DNA of 64,000 nt from Colias croceus (taxonomy: Eukaryota > Arthropoda > Insecta > Lepidoptera > Pieridae): contig NC_059558.1 in assembly GCF_905220415.1 (NCBI RefSeq), forward strand, positions 1,500,501 to 1,564,500. Direction: 5' to 3'. Below the pieces are notes generated by a model. The model was not told where the DNA came from. It searched no databases and saw only the letters and a program-made list of their open reading frames with translations. Of the stretch, positions 1 to 12,939 are shown in pieces. The translations under genes and the position numbers were made by a program. Every line of letters begins with the position of its first letter. The stretch's first letter is position 1.

Positions 1-889
1 GGGTCTATGGTTTGGCTGTTTTGGTTCTGGATACGGCATAACGATAAAAAAGTAGGTACTTTTATAATGATAATCATAAACTGTAGGCCTATACAAAGAA
101 AACAACCGATAAGCGAGTCCAAATTATATTTTTCAAATAAACTTTTCACCAAAGAATATCTTAATAAATACAGACGAGACAGTACATTATAAATTCAAAA
201 TAACATAACTAAAATAGAATTATTGTCAATATAATACGTACCCATTTTCAAATATATACCTATTTTCTTTACATTTACATGGAATAGACATTTTATGAAT
301 TCAAATTGTCATTTTTCAGTCATTATAACTGTTAATAATATTATTTTAAGAATTTAGATAAGCAGTCGTAACGGTTTGCAAATATTAACCATATAAATAT
401 TATGTTAATTTCATTTAAATTATTATGTTTTGCATATAAATGTTGGAAGCCGAAAATTATGTCAATTAGAGCTGATAAGCTAAAAGCATTATCAAAAAGG
501 TTCTCATAATTTAGATTAATTTATATAACTCATATCAATACATTGGCAAATAAAATATGAGGTTATTATTTTCTAATAATAATATTTAGTTTCTTTTTGA
601 ATAATAATATTTAGTTTTATTAAACACATTAATTATTAGATATAGATTAAATAATACAGTATAACAGTACTGTATACTTAGAAAGGAGTTTTTAAAAAGT
701 TTCTTTCAAGAAAGTTTTTTACAAAACAACATTATCTAAAATTTTATTTACGTGTTCTGTTCTCGAGAATTACATTATTCATTATTCGAAGTCGATTATA
801 TTATATCGATTATTTTATCGTGACACGTGCCATAGAACATAGAGTCGTTAGAAAAAGGTCGAATATCAACCGGAAAATCCACGCATTAA
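1..889. other. AT-rich DNA, no gene seen
   Basis: Only short ORFs without family features occur here. No splice-consistent exon, TIR or tandem array was recognised. It may be intergenic, or intron of the TINAG-like gene whose 5' exons were not found. Confidence 0.5.
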
Positions 890-1118
890 ATATTTATTAG
901 GATCATCCACACTACTTATACCTGTAATTTTAATGCCAAATGTCTGTCCGTCTGTTATGCTCATCGAAGTTCGAACCAATTTGGATAAAATTTGGAATAA
1001 ATACAGATGAGGTGATTGAGGACCTCGTGTCAAACATAGCTTACTTTTTAAGAAAAATCACACATCGAAAGTTTTGACCTGTACTTATGTCTGCAGCGAA
1101 ACCGCGGGGCAAAACTAG
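890..1118. repeat. Dispersed non-LTR-type repeat fragment
   Basis: The stretch has the layout of the lepidopteran repeats seen elsewhere in the window: a 'CTGTCCGTCTGTTA' segment, a 'GAACCAATTTGGAT' segment, and a terminal 'GAAACCGCGGGGC...ACTAGT' edge. This is probably a 3' fragment of a LINE or SINE. The family was not identified. Confidence 0.45.
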
Positions 1119-1541
1119 TTCAATGATAACTTTACGAATGTACATTGTACGCATCTGTTTTAGGTATAAACAAAACATCAATCTATCTTCCTGTACTTCA
1201 AAACACATTAAAACAGTAAATGTCACAATTTGGTCAACCCATGAATTATTTAAATGTTTTTTAAAGGTTATATTTTTAAGTGATGAATACGTTTATTGTT
1301 ATGGTTTTCAAATTTAAGCTTATACGAAGGTCACCTGACCTTCCAGATGAATGTAATACATAAATCAATAGAAATATCTGGAAATATACATTCGAGATTC
1401 GATAATCCGTCGATTTGAGAATTGATATAATCGACAGTTATGAATTAAAAGTTAAAAATATTAACTATTCTCAAAAGTAATATTTTAACATATCTGCAAC
1501 ATATTCTATGCTCCGCGCCTATTGGTCGTAGCGTGATTTTA

Positions 1542-2199
1542 TATTGGTCTAATAAGATCGGAATATAAGTCGAAATGCAACGGCGTGATAATAGAATGAG
1601 ACCAATTTTATAATAAAAATAGTGTATTTAAAAATGTATTAAAAATGGGTTGACTGAGAAAATCCTGGACAGGATATTTTTTATTAATTATTAAAAAATC
1701 TTTTATTTTCATTGTTTATACCTGCCAACCTAGCCGTTTGTCCCGGTAAATATTAGAAAACGACTATGACTACACATTCTGTAGGTTTCATACTTTAAGT
1801 CTATTATAATTTTTTTTTATTATGTTGATACTGCAATTAATTAAAAAAAATGTTTTTTTTAAATTCATTAAAAATGTCGTGTCCTGTCCAGGATTTTCCC
1901 AGTCAACCCATTTTTAATACTTACATTTTTTAATACACTAAATCTTCTTATATATAAAATTGAATCGCAAAATGTGTTGGTAAGCGCATAACTCGAGAAC
2001 GGCTGAACCGATTTCGATAATTCTTTTTTTATTATATTCCTTGAAGTACGAGGATGGTTCTTATGTAGAGAAAACGTGAACATGTACCACGGGCGAAGCC
2101 GGGTCTCGCTCGAAGCTCGGGTTATAAAATTGGTCTCATAGCTCATTCTATTATAACGCCGCGTTGCATTTTGACTTATATTCGGATCTTAGACCAATA
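1542..2199. mobile_element. Foldback / MITE-like element with about 135-bp arms
   Basis: The left arm (about 1542-1676) and right arm (about 1866-2199) are inverted copies. The outer parts share TATTGGTCT, ATAAGTC.AAATGCAACG and TAGAATGAG..CCAATTTTATAA. The inner parts share AAAATGGGTTGACTG followed by GAAAATCCTGGACAGGA. The right arm is split by a family D repeat (1943-2120). No transposase is encoded, so it is non-autonomous. Confidence 0.75.
1943..2120. repeat. Dispersed repeat family D (copy 1)
   Basis: This copy matches those at 43306, 52863 and 53594. They share ACGAGGATGGTTCTTATG, CGAGAACGGCTGAACCGATT and the edge GTACCACGGGCGAAGCC. It is inserted in the right arm of the foldback element, so it is the younger insertion. 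Confidence 0.7.
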
Positions 2200-3009
2200 G
2201 CCTAAAAACATTAATATCGAATATGAAGTAGTTAGTACCTGAGTTAAGAAATCTTCAACTATATTATTGAAGTAAGGTTAGATGAAATATTATTCTTCCC
2301 GGGAGGGACTTAAGTTAAATGTTTTCTTTTTCTTTTTTATACCGGTTTAACCCGGATGAGCCAGTGACTAGTTATACTAGTTATTCATAGAAATTCATGT
2401 TTTATCATCGATATAGAATTTAAATTATGAAGCAATTGTAATTAATCATCTATAAAGAGTTCTTTCAATTTATTTGAAGACCGAATTACGGACAATTGGT
2501 CAAAGCAACGAAGGTCGTTGTAATTTAGAAACCGCAAGCGAATTTGTTGGCAGATTGAATTGTATGACATAAGTTTGATATTATGTTATCTGTACGAATA
2601 TTGTAAAGAAAGTTCTTTTGCTTGTACTAAATAAGATCCGAAATAAATGGACCTGCTTCGAACATTATATCTATATGTAGAAACTGTTTTTGTCGAAAAT
2701 TGGTTTATTCGTAGTCTACATTGTAATACATTTTTGAGGGAGACTGGGTATGTTATTTTACGTTTGTATTCATATTCAGAATTTTAATAAATTTTATAAA
2801 ATATTTTTAAAACAATTTCTTTTTTGGCGTGAAATTGCGAAAAAAAGATATGTTCTTCCTAATAAACAGTAAGGACAACCAACGTTATGGCTTTAGGCGG
2901 AATGCAAAATGTCAAGTGGCTTTTCAATATAAATGTTAGAAACGTGATAACGTTAATTAAAATACCGATTGTAATATTTAAATGCTACTATTGAGTTACT
3001 TTATGGTAT
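2200..3009. other. AT-rich DNA, nothing recognised
   Basis: No ORF of note, repeat copy or RNA gene was recognised. Confidence 0.45.
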
Positions 3010-3204
3010 CTTATAAAGCTCAAGAGTTTGTTTATTTGTTTGAATGGGCTAATCTCAGGATCCGATACTGGTCCGATTTCAAAAATTATTTCGGTGTTTG
3101 ATAGCCCGTTTACCGAGGAAGGCTACATCACAACTGCTTCATATCATCTCACTAGAACCAACGAGCGGAGCACTGCGGGTTAAACCGCGGGGCACAGCTA
3201 GTGT
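3010..3204. repeat. Dispersed repeat family E (copy 1)
   Basis: The order is a TTATAAAGCT block, a 'GGGCTAATCTCAGGA' block, 'GGTCCGATTTCAAAAATTAT', 'ATAGCCCGTTTACCGAGGAA' and a terminal 'GGGGCACAGCTAGT'. The same order recurs at 12940, 29405 and 40686, and inverted at 44492 and 55239. It is probably the 3' tail of a LINE family. Confidence 0.65.
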
Positions 3205-5251
3205 ACTATAATCGAAAGTAATGCAATCAGAAAACGAATAAAATTTGCTAGATGTTTTAACGTTTGTAGAAAATATTGTTACAAAATCATAATATTTTGG
3301 TAAAAGTTCATTACAAAGTCATTTACCTATTATTTTTTTATATTATACTTAATGCAGGTAGAGCTCCTTTAAGTTTTTGGGCATAATCTAGATCTATCTC
3401 TTTAGAGCTTTTAGCTCTTAAAAAAGTCTAACAAAATATTGTAAAGTTAGAGCTTAACTATTGAGTGTGTTACATTTTTTCCTAATTACATACCTACATA
3501 TACATAAGTAGGTACCTTGTATAATTAATTTATTTAAACAATAATAAACAATATACATGTATAATCACATTCGCACTTGAGAATTGTGAAAGTTTCAAGG
3601 TGCATTGCTGTTCATGACACAATAGTTAAATATAGTTCATCCCAGGTGGTCAATGGATAGTCAATAGCTCTGGCGATCCGCCATCTTTAAATGTTATAGC
3701 GATGTGCATGTTATCGATAATTATTTAGGTAGGTAATGCACATGAGTAAAGAAATAGTAGCTAAAGTACAAAACATATCAAGAATCGTCGGCGCAATTTA
3801 TTACATGTGCAAGGGCGGAATCAATAAGATTAAAAAAATATCTGCTTAATCTTTGATTGATTCAAAAACACGCAAAACTTTCACATTTTATAATGCCATA
3901 CGTTACTTTAAACGTAAATTTAAAATGTAACCCCATTGGAAAGTAATAATAAATTTAAAACAAAGCCTACGTTTCGTGACTTGACAAAATATTTTATCGA
4001 TAACGGCGATTTCGAAAATGCATTCACTTTTTCCTTGCGAGAGTGATGTCACTTATCGATATATATGCCTTCGCGGTATGAATAACAATTTGTTGACTTT
4101 GAAAATTCGTAACAATAATATTTGAAACACGTATTATCATAAACATGAGTTCTAACCTTGTTTTTTCTGTTACAATGACACCATAAATTAATGGCTATAG
4201 TCCTTTTATAATAGGCAAATGAAAATATTCTTCACTTGAGTTTGGGACACGCGTCAAGATATAGTATTTATGTAAAATCAATACAAGTCAATCTTGATAA
4301 TATTATGGATGTAATTAATATGCATGTCTCCCAGAAGTAGGTAGGTGTATTCCCTGTGACTCTACAAGACAGAACGCTTATTGGGTTTTACTAAAAAAGT
4401 GAGCAAATAAGAGTTTTCATGCAATTAAAACAATAAATAATTGTTCTCGTCCTTTAAAAACAAACAAAATTCTATTATATGTACAGATTAAATATAATCG
4501 ATATCATGTATTGGTCAGTTTTAATATTTATACTAATTAGCCTATATTTATTCAGTAAATACATTTTATTTGCTTTATGATATGCGTATTATTCCATAAA
4601 ACAATGTTTAGAGGAATAACCTCGGCTTATAAATAAAAAATGTTGTGTGGTTTTATGAAACCACGGTAAAAGTGAAACTTTTTTTCACACTATAGACATT
4701 TAACTAAAGGTTATCGTATTTGTACGATAATTATCGTACGTATCGTGCGTCACGCGACATGCGCTACACAGACCAAAAAGTTTGAGACGATGTAATAAAA
4801 GTTTCTCGAATTTTATTAGCTATTACGAATTTTATTAGCTATTACGTAATCCACGTGTGTAAACCTAATGATATATATTTTATATTTTTTGCATAAAAAT
4901 GTTTACAATTTGTAATAGTTTTATAACACTAATAAACGACATAATAATTATACCAATAATAAATATTTATGTTCGATAATGAAACAAAGTTTGAATGAAT
5001 GAAAATTCTTTATTGCAATTAAAATTACATAAGTCGTACAAGTCGTACAGTACCTAAATAGTCGGCAATATATTAAAAGATGCAGTATCTACAGGCAAAC
5101 CTCAAAATAAAAGAAAAACACATCAATACTTTAAAACTTCAGTCATTGTGCTTATTATAGACAATATTATTTCTCATCGTATTCGAGACTGGATTAGTGG
5201 ACTGTGGATACTCTAAGATGGATACTTGGTTTTCCCGCGACATTTTTCATT
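3205..5251. other. AT-rich DNA; one LINE-tail-like patch near 4990-5080
   Basis: No gene was recognised. Around 4994-5050 the text GAATGAATGAAAATTCTTTA resembles LINE 3' tails also seen near 43190 and 46236. The rest is unassigned. Confidence 0.4.
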
Positions 5252-5395
5252 GGTGCTTCGCTATATGCAATAAGCCTTTCTGAATGATCTATCAAACATC
5301 GATAGAATTCAAACCGGACCAATAGTTACTGAGATTACCGCGCTCAAACATACAAACTTCAGCTTTATAATATTAGAATATAGATGTTTAAATTC
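5252..5395. repeat. Dispersed repeat family E (copy 2, inverted)
   Basis: It contains the inverted blocks AACCGGACCAATAGTTACTG, GAGATTACCGCGCTCAAACA and CAGCTTTATAATATTAGAAT. The outer end is degraded. Confidence 0.55.
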
Positions 5396-5664
5396 CGTCA
5401 AAATCGGTCAAAAAGCCGTTATGTTATAGTATTTATGATCAGTTTATTACTTGTTAGTCGGTTTATGTGAAAACTATGCAGAATTTATAATATTATTTTA
5501 TGCATAGTAGGTTAAGTGTCTTGTCTAAATGTTATTAATACTGCGTGTCCATTTCGATTTAACTATTTATGTTCATTGCAAGTTACAACTAAGTTTGCAA
5601 TCTAATAATATCACATACATATTGCATCACGATTCAATTTAAACCTTAATTTTCAATTTATAAG

Positions 5665-5835
5665 TGCGTGTTTTCAAAGAAAAACCCGCATTGTTCCCGT
5701 TGCCGTGGGATTTCCGGGATAAAACCTATCCTATGTGTTAATCCAAGTTACCCTCTACATGTGTGCTAAATTTCATTGTAATCGGTTCATTAATACTTGC
5801 GTGAAAGAGTTACAAACATATGATACTAACATAGT
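5665..5835. repeat. Dispersed repeat family A (partial copy)
   Basis: It contains GTTTTCAAAGAAAAACCCGC, GTGGGATTTCCGGGATAAAA and TTGCGTGAAAGAGT blocks, as in copies at 13771, 22873 and 28741. The CTAGCTTTCCGCCCGCGG start is missing, so the copy is truncated. Confidence 0.65.
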
Positions 5836-6510
5836 TTTTAAGGCCATTTTACTAACAAATATATGGATATTAAATTAATCTGAAATAAATGAAATAAATA
5901 AATAAAATAAATAAAAATAAAATATTTACACATACTGACACATCCAGGAAGGATAGGATAGGATTTAATTTATTCCAAACATATTTTTACAATGACGATA
6001 ATAGAAAAACTACGGCACATTTACGCTAAATAAGTTTTGTTATTATAACTGTACCTATCTATAAATACACAGTATAAATACCTAATTCCACAAAATAATT
6101 TGTTTTTTTTATTACTATTGTCAACGAGCGGATGACGTCATTCATTCTGACATAATACTATTGTCAAGCCATAGTTCTTAGGGTGACAAAAAAGTACAGT
6201 TTCCAATTTAAATAAATACCTTAAATATAACGTCACGTTTCTTATGTGGTAATACCAAGGTTTTTTTTTAAATTTCCATTTTAGGAAAAGCAAAGAAAAA
6301 CTAAAATAATATATTACAAGCCTACAAGTATTGGACAATATTAAGCGACTTAAAAAAATCAGGTGTAACCGACGCGACGTCTTTAGAACTCCTCCTAAAC
6401 TCGATTTAGACCCACTAAGTATAGACAGACAGATTTAATTCAAACCCTGTACACTTATCAAGGATCAGTGGCAATACAATAATTTTGAGATGAAAGCGTG
6501 TTTTTAGATT

Positions 6511-6727
6511 TTTGAAGTTATACTTTTTTTGGCGCAATGGAGAAAAATGATGAGAGTGAATTTTTACGGTGCGCGCGCACGCCGCACACCGACACCTAAA
6601 TTTAACAGCATGAAATTAGTTCTAGGTGGTATGAAAATTGATAACTATGTTCAAGTTATATTCTAGTATTTTTTTCCATACGTCAAAGAAGTATAACTTC
6701 TAACGCGTGTACATAAGTACGCACACT
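6511..6727. mobile_element. Palindromic MITE-like element, family H (copy 1)
   Basis: The ends are inverted: GAAGTTATACTTTTTTTGG near 6515 and CAAAGAAGTATAACTTC near 6685. These are followed by ACGCGTGTACATAAGTACGC. A related element lies at 37893-38112. It encodes no protein. Confidence 0.6.
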
Positions 6728-9711
6728 CTTTTTTTTAATTATCTGTTTTATTTATTTTAAGACTGATAAATTACTTACAAATAAATTCAATGCTTTACAA
6801 ATAGGGTAGTATGACAAGAAAATATTTCATAATTTAACCTTTAGCGCATATCAAATATCTAATGAATACCGCAGAATAAACAATAATACCTTTTACGTGT
6901 TAAAATTATTTTAATACAGGTAGGTATTATATTTATAATAAACTTGTCAAGTAGTTAAAAGGATGAGATAATATGCATTAAAGGAATTTGCATTCATACC
7001 AAACACACCTATATCAGATATTCTACATCATAGAGTCATAGGCTAGAGTTCTATATTTATCTGTAGTAATTTGTCACGTATTCCAAATTTAAATGTTCGA
7101 AATGTCAATTGTGGCGCCATTAACAATAATTGTAGATGACGTAATCAGCAAATTGGTTTGCTTTTTTTTCTTAGTTCGAATCAGTTTAGGAATTTTTCTA
7201 ATGGTCGTTTAAAAAGATAGAGGTTATGATACAGAAATTAACGAACTGTTAAATGTAGGAAATATGAATAAGTATATTATAATATTACTCACTGCTTTGT
7301 TATTTAAAGGTCGTTTTCTTTGTATATTAAATCGATATTAACTACTGCAAAGAAAATTGATTTATAATAACATAACTTCTTTAAAGGTGTATTTTTAGAA
7401 ATAATTTAACGATTCTTCATAGTCAATGTTAACGTTCATAAACGTTTTTAAATTTATGCCAAATCAAAAGGTAACAAGGTAGCATAATGGGTCTCTTCTA
7501 AAGTTATTTATTTCGTAATTAATTAAAGTTTATGTCGATAGATATTCTGTGAGAAACCTGATAAATACTTTCGTCAAAATGAAAACATTAAACAACATAC
7601 AGAATAACCAAGGAAATTTTGTTACGAATAATTTTAACTTAATAAAATCCGCAATTTAGAAATTTGACACTTAGGTAATAATATTTTATTTTATATCAGT
7701 AAGTAACAGCTTTGCATTGTAATGCAGTATTGGAACAATTGAATTCAAGTTTATGCGAACTTTCAAAATATCGATATATGAACAACACTTTTAATTAATA
7801 TCGATAAAGACAGTCGATAATCACCATGAAATTTATGGCGCCAAGTTTTATGTTCAAGAAAGAACCAAGTCAGTCGATCGTATGTTTTAGGGTGTGTACA
7901 CACTAGCGTTGGAATTTTTTTCAAATTTATTTTTATCTGGTTTACTATTATAAAATTCACTATTGATAAATACATTTACAGGCTATCACTGCATTTAACT
8001 GTTAAAAAAGGAAAAAATAAATTACACGAATTTCTCGCGTTTTCTGGAACGTCGGTGAAAACCTAATGAAAATGCATTAAACTGTTATTAATATTATATT
8101 GTAATTTATGGGTAAATTGGAGCTTAGACAATCACACAGAAAAGAAATTAGAAAGAGGAAATTTTGCAGGTCCAAAAAAAAGAGGATAATAAAAAATTTT
8201 AGAATGGCGACTGTCACGGAGGCTTACACCGCTTACACGGAGGCTTTATTTGAATTACGCTGACCCAAAAATCCTAATGTATGATCGTTGTTCCACAGAT
8301 AAGATAAAAATTAACGATAAATATTGAAATGATTAATTCATGCGTGTTTATCTACTTCATTTAAATAATTTAGTCATATGGAGAGTAAAGTTATTATTAC
8401 TTGCCAACTAGTTTTATATAGAAAAAGTTGACCAGTTTGGAGTATCGAGCATAAATTTATTTCACTGTTTTTTTTAATGATTGGGTTAAAAATTGCTTTG
8501 TGTTAATCCGAGAGGCAATCCTTATTCAGAATTTAAATAAACACACTGATGACTACATTATCTGATATCACAGATTATTTTGAACAAAAAGATAGACGAA
8601 ATATCAAAAGAAATATGGTTGCCTAATAATCTGAGACGGTACGGTATCATCATATTTTATTCAAAAACAGTCACTATAATTTTATTTATACCTATATAAA
8701 TTAATTTTATTTATATCAAGGTGACAACCCTAGGCATCAATCATAATATAGGAATTTTATTTCGTACGTACTTCAAAATCTGCATACTAAATGGTCTATG
8801 ACGAACACAAATATGCATTATTCAAAATATGACATCATAGAAGTTATCATTCTAGGTTATATTTATTTAAATCTAGTATTATTAAAGGTCATTTAGATGG
8901 TAATGAAAAAGTTATTTGTACACTAATAATAATAATATATTTATTTAGCCTATGAAATTTAACTCCAATGGATTGAAATTAAGGTTCAACTTAATTATTT
9001 GAGCCAGATATTTATTAAGTTGAAAAAGGTAGTCCCAAAAGTAAAAGCTAAGGGGATCTTGCAGAGTCTGCACTAAATATTTTATAAGAAATACAGTTTC
9101 ATAATTACAGTACAGGACACAATATAATTTGGGACATGTATTATATTATATTATTATGTATTATATTCGTTAAGTTTTCAAAGTACTCAATGGATTTTTA
9201 TCAATTTTATATGAAGACAACTTAGGAAGACAAGACGAGTTTTTATTCTATAATAATTGACCTGACAAACATTGACCATTATTACGAATAGAACAAAAAT
9301 TGATATTCAAAATCCTGCTGTAAAAATATAATAATATGCGAGTGCAGCCGTGGGCAGCTAGCTAGTTAACACATTAACAATGTCGATTGACCGTGATGCG
9401 TTGATGACATCGTGTCGCATACGGTAAGGTCATTGCGAATGATCTATGAGATTTATGTCATAATTTGCGATCGTTATTAGTATAATCGAATACCTATTTC
9501 CTATTTATATAATAAATCTGTGCGTTAATTTTCAAGATCTTTGTTGATTATTTATTTATGCATAAATCAGAAGATCGATTTTGCGCAAATTTTGTACAAA
9601 GTTGTATTTTTAAGTTTGTATCAGGTATCATGTGAATGAAGCCGCAGAATAAAGCTACTAACTAATTCTTACACAATTTATATATTTTTTGGGAACATCA
9701 TATCTTAATAT
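6728..9711. other. AT-rich DNA, no gene seen
   Basis: About 3 kb with no coding exon, TIR pair, tRNA or repeat copy that I could recognise. The only ORFs are short and compositionally random. Confidence 0.45.
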
Positions 9712-9879
9712 ATGTATATAAATCTCGTGTCACAATGTTTGTCCTCAATGGACTCCTAAACCACTTAACCGATTATAATAAAATTCGCACACCATGTGCA
9801 GTTCGATCTAACTTGAGAGATAGGATAGTTTAAACATGTAAGTAGGTACCACGGGCGAAGCCGGGGCGGACCGCTAGTT
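9712..9879. repeat. Dispersed repeat family C (copy 1)
   Basis: It begins TATATAAATCTCGTGTCACA, continues TCCTCAATGGACTCCTAAAC and CACTTAACCGATTATAATAA, and ends ACCACGGGCGAAGCCGGGGC plus CTAGT. Other copies are at 11335 and 12401. Confidence 0.75.
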
Positions 9880-11334
9880 GTATTATATTCAGAAAAGTAT
9901 ATCACTAAGAAGCTTAGATCATTAAGCTAAGAAGTAAGAGCTCTAACGCATTTATCTACTGATCACTTTTTGGAAGCACCTTCAGGCTACAAGAAATTAT
10001 AAAAAATAACATATTTTATATTAACCAAACAATTAAACACAATAGATAAATATGTAACAATCAACATTCAAATAATCATATGATAAAGAATTGGGCTACA
10101 TTACGAAACGACGACTTGTTAATTTTCAACGCACATTTGATGTTTATCCCAGAATGATAGATTTACACGCTGACGTCATCCGATGATGATGAGTGACGAA
10201 ATACCGTGAGTCAATACGTTTTTATGTAATCTTTAGCTTTTTATGGCCATTTATAGTCACAATGAGTTCAATGCCCACCTTTATTTATATTCACTTACAC
10301 ACTTCATGATCTGTTTTTTAAGGTAACAAGTTTGAACAAAATTGACTAATTTTTAAAATATTTATTGTAGCATTGTTCGTTTTTAAATCGTCCAATCGAC
10401 GGACAATTTTAACAGCAATTTATACTCTATTATTACAAAAAAGAAACATAAATAACAGATATATTTAAACAGGAATTAGAAACTTAGTTGCGTTCCAATA
10501 ATTTGGCCACCCACTATACCTAACTAAACCACCCATACATACATTTTTCGAATAATCCTAACGTAAAATTACAAGGAAAGGCGGCAAATATCAAAGCATT
10601 CCATTTAAATAGAGCGGGCGGTTTGATCAAACATGCATTAGTAGTGACATTTCACACATAGATGTATGCTATTGATGCTCCAATGTTGATCATTATTAGG
10701 CTGTGTAACGAACAAGCGTTTTAAAATGTACTTAGAATATAAGAGAAGAATATTCAAGTACTTAGGCACACATTTATATTAAGCTATTGATTTTTACTAA
10801 AAGGGAATTTTCAATTTATATACCTAGGTGTATGAAGTGTGTGTATTTTTCTAGTACAACAAACACGTAGTAAATATATTATTTCTATGACTGAAACTTT
10901 CACGTCCCTTAAAAAGCTGTTATTTATGCACTACAAACAGGCTCTACATTATACAATTATATTTAATCGTTTATCAGATTAACTTAAGCCACTTATTACA
11001 CTTCATTATAATCATAAAAAGCTGAACATATGTAAACACTACAACTCTATTCCTCTACCAGTTTAACTAAAGCTCCTTTTAAATTAACGTATTCAATACA
11101 ATGTTAAATATTGACAAAAATAAATTAAACGCCTCGTGTATACTCACCCTAAATCTACAAACCTGCGCGTGCGCCGCTCGTTTATTCAACTATTAATAAC
11201 GCTAATTGTTGTATATCTCATTCAACTAACAAGGTCAATATATTCGGCCAATGCAAAAGTGTCATATAAATCTTATGATGTAATGCGACATTCCTTATAT
11301 GATAGAAATGTATGCTATATAAATCATATTAGGT
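9880..11334. other. AT-rich DNA, no gene seen
   Basis: Nothing beyond short random ORFs was recognised. Confidence 0.45.
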
Positions 11335-11498
11335 ATATATAAATCTCGTGTCACTATTTTTGTCCTCAATGGACTCCTAAACCACTTAACCGATTATAAT
11401 AAAATTCCCACACTATGTGCAATTCGTTCTAACTTGAGAGATAGGATAGTTTAAACATGTAGGTACCACGGGCGAAGCCGGGGCGGACCACTAGTATA
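11335..11498. repeat. Dispersed repeat family C (copy 2)
   Basis: Nearly identical to copy 1. Its CTAGT edge directly abuts the left end of the Tc1-type element. Confidence 0.75.
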
Positions 11499-12400
11499 TA
11501 CACACACCGGCACAATTAGCGGAACAGAAACCGATACGCGAGAACATCGTCTGGGATTTGAACGAATGGCAGCAGGTTCTCTTTACTGATGAGTGCAGAG
11601 TTCTTTTAAAACAGATCAATGGGAGACAGCGAATATGGAGACACAGAGGAGAACGCCAAATATAGTCTAATTTTGAACACACAGTGGCTTATGGTGGCGG
11701 CTCGATTATGGTTTGGGGAGGGATATGTTTGAGAGCTCGCACGGAGTTATTGATAGTCACAGGAGGGACCATGACAGCAGATAGATACATCAGAGTGTAT
11801 CATTTGCCCCATTTATTGGTGACTACTTTATTCTAATGCAAGATAATGCTCGTGCTCATAGTGCACAATCGGTACAGGCATATCTGAGCCACGTAGGTAT
11901 ACCGGTGATGCAGTGGCCAGCAAATTCCCCCGATATGAATCCGATAGAGCATGTCTGGGACTTGCTAAAAAGAAGGGTTAAATCCAGAATGCCACCCCCC
12001 AACAATCTGAATGAACTTGGAAACGAATTACTTGAGAAGTGGGAGCGGTTGCCTCAAGAAATCATCGATAACATAAACTGTAGCAAGCCCAGACGAATGG
12101 AAACCGTAATCAGAGCAAGAGGGGGAAACACTCGTTATTAATTTTGCTTTAATTTTATTGTCAAATCATTTAATGCTTACTTTTTTTATTTTTTTGTGAT
12201 GGTTCATAATCATCTTAAAATTTCACTTATTTCAAATTTCTTAATTTTTCAATAAAAAATAACGAAGACTTTTCAAAGTCGTTGTTAAAAGATGTTAATC
12301 AACTTGTTATTTTGTATCTAATTACATTTTCGTCAAATATATGCGTTATTATCTCATAGTCTCACTTTTTTTTTGTTCCGCTAATTGTGCCGGTGTGTAT
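11499..12400 (+). mobile_element. Tc1-type transposon relic, copy 1 (898 bp plus TA duplications)
   Basis: TA dinucleotides flank terminal inverted repeats containing CACCGGCACAATTAGCGGAA, and its complement closes the element near 12375-12398. The interior encodes only the catalytic half of a Tc1/mariner-superfamily transposase. The DNA-binding N-terminal half is absent although both ends are present. Relative to the copy at 47936 it has a net 19-bp deletion near 11800, which shifts the frame, and a stop upstream near 11663. It therefore cannot make an intact transposase. It lies exactly between two family C repeats. Confidence 0.9.
11836..12141 (+). pseudogene. Tc1-like transposase C-terminal fragment (broken)
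   Basis: The 101-residue open stretch carries the second catalytic Asp (DNARAH) and the third acidic residue (SPDMNPIEHVWD), with about the spacing of the Tc1 DDE transposase fold. The first Asp (FTDE) is in an upstream segment near 11590, separated by a stop and the 19-bp deletion. Three residues of the triad are therefore present in pieces. Transposases of this family cut and paste DNA at TA targets, but this copy is inactive. Confidence 0.85.
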
Positions 12401-12573
12401 ATATATAAATCTCGTGTCACAATGTTTGTCCTCAATGGACTCCTAAACCACTTAACCGATTATAATAAAATTCCCACACCATGTGCAGTTCGATCCAACT
12501 TGAGAGATAGGATAGTTTAAATCTCAAATCGTTTTAGAGAAAGCGGGCGAAGCCGCGGGCGGTAAGCTAGTAA
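12401..12573. repeat. Dispersed repeat family C (copy 3)
   Basis: It starts at the right TA of the Tc1 relic with TATATAAATCTCGTGTCACA. Its tail differs (AAAGCGGGCGAAGCCGCGGG, CTAGTA) and resembles family B tails, so it may be a chimera or a related subfamily. Confidence 0.7.
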
Positions 12574-12723
12574 TGTTTATACACCTAAGTACTAAAACAT
12601 TCTTAAATTCTAGGAAAAAATGTATTGTCACCGATCCTAGCAACACTAAGTTTGAATAAAATCTGTCTGTATGAAGTGTGTAAAATCAAGTCTAAATCGG
12701 TTACGAACTTACAAACATAGTAC

Positions 12724-12925
12724 ACTAGCTTACCGCCCGCGGCTACGCCCGCATTGTCTAAAACCTAATTAATTATATACTAAAACCTTCCTCTTGAATC
12801 ACTCTATCTATTAAAAAAAATCTGTTGCGTAGTTTTAAAGATTTAAGCATACAAAGGGACATAGGGACATAGAGAGTAGAGACAGAGAAAGCGACTTTGT
12901 TTTATACTATGTAGCTTACTATGTA
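12724..12925. repeat. Dispersed repeat family B (copy 1)
   Basis: The order is CTAGCTTACCGCCCGCGGCT, a 'TTGTCTAAAACCTAAT' block, a 'CTTCCTCTTGAATCACTCTA' block, 'TTTTAAAGATTTAAGCATAC' and 'GCGACTTTGTTTTATACTAT'. Other copies: 39893, 40228, 45914, 53843 and 62590. Confidence 0.75.
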
Positions 12926-12939
12926 GGTAGTGATGTAAA

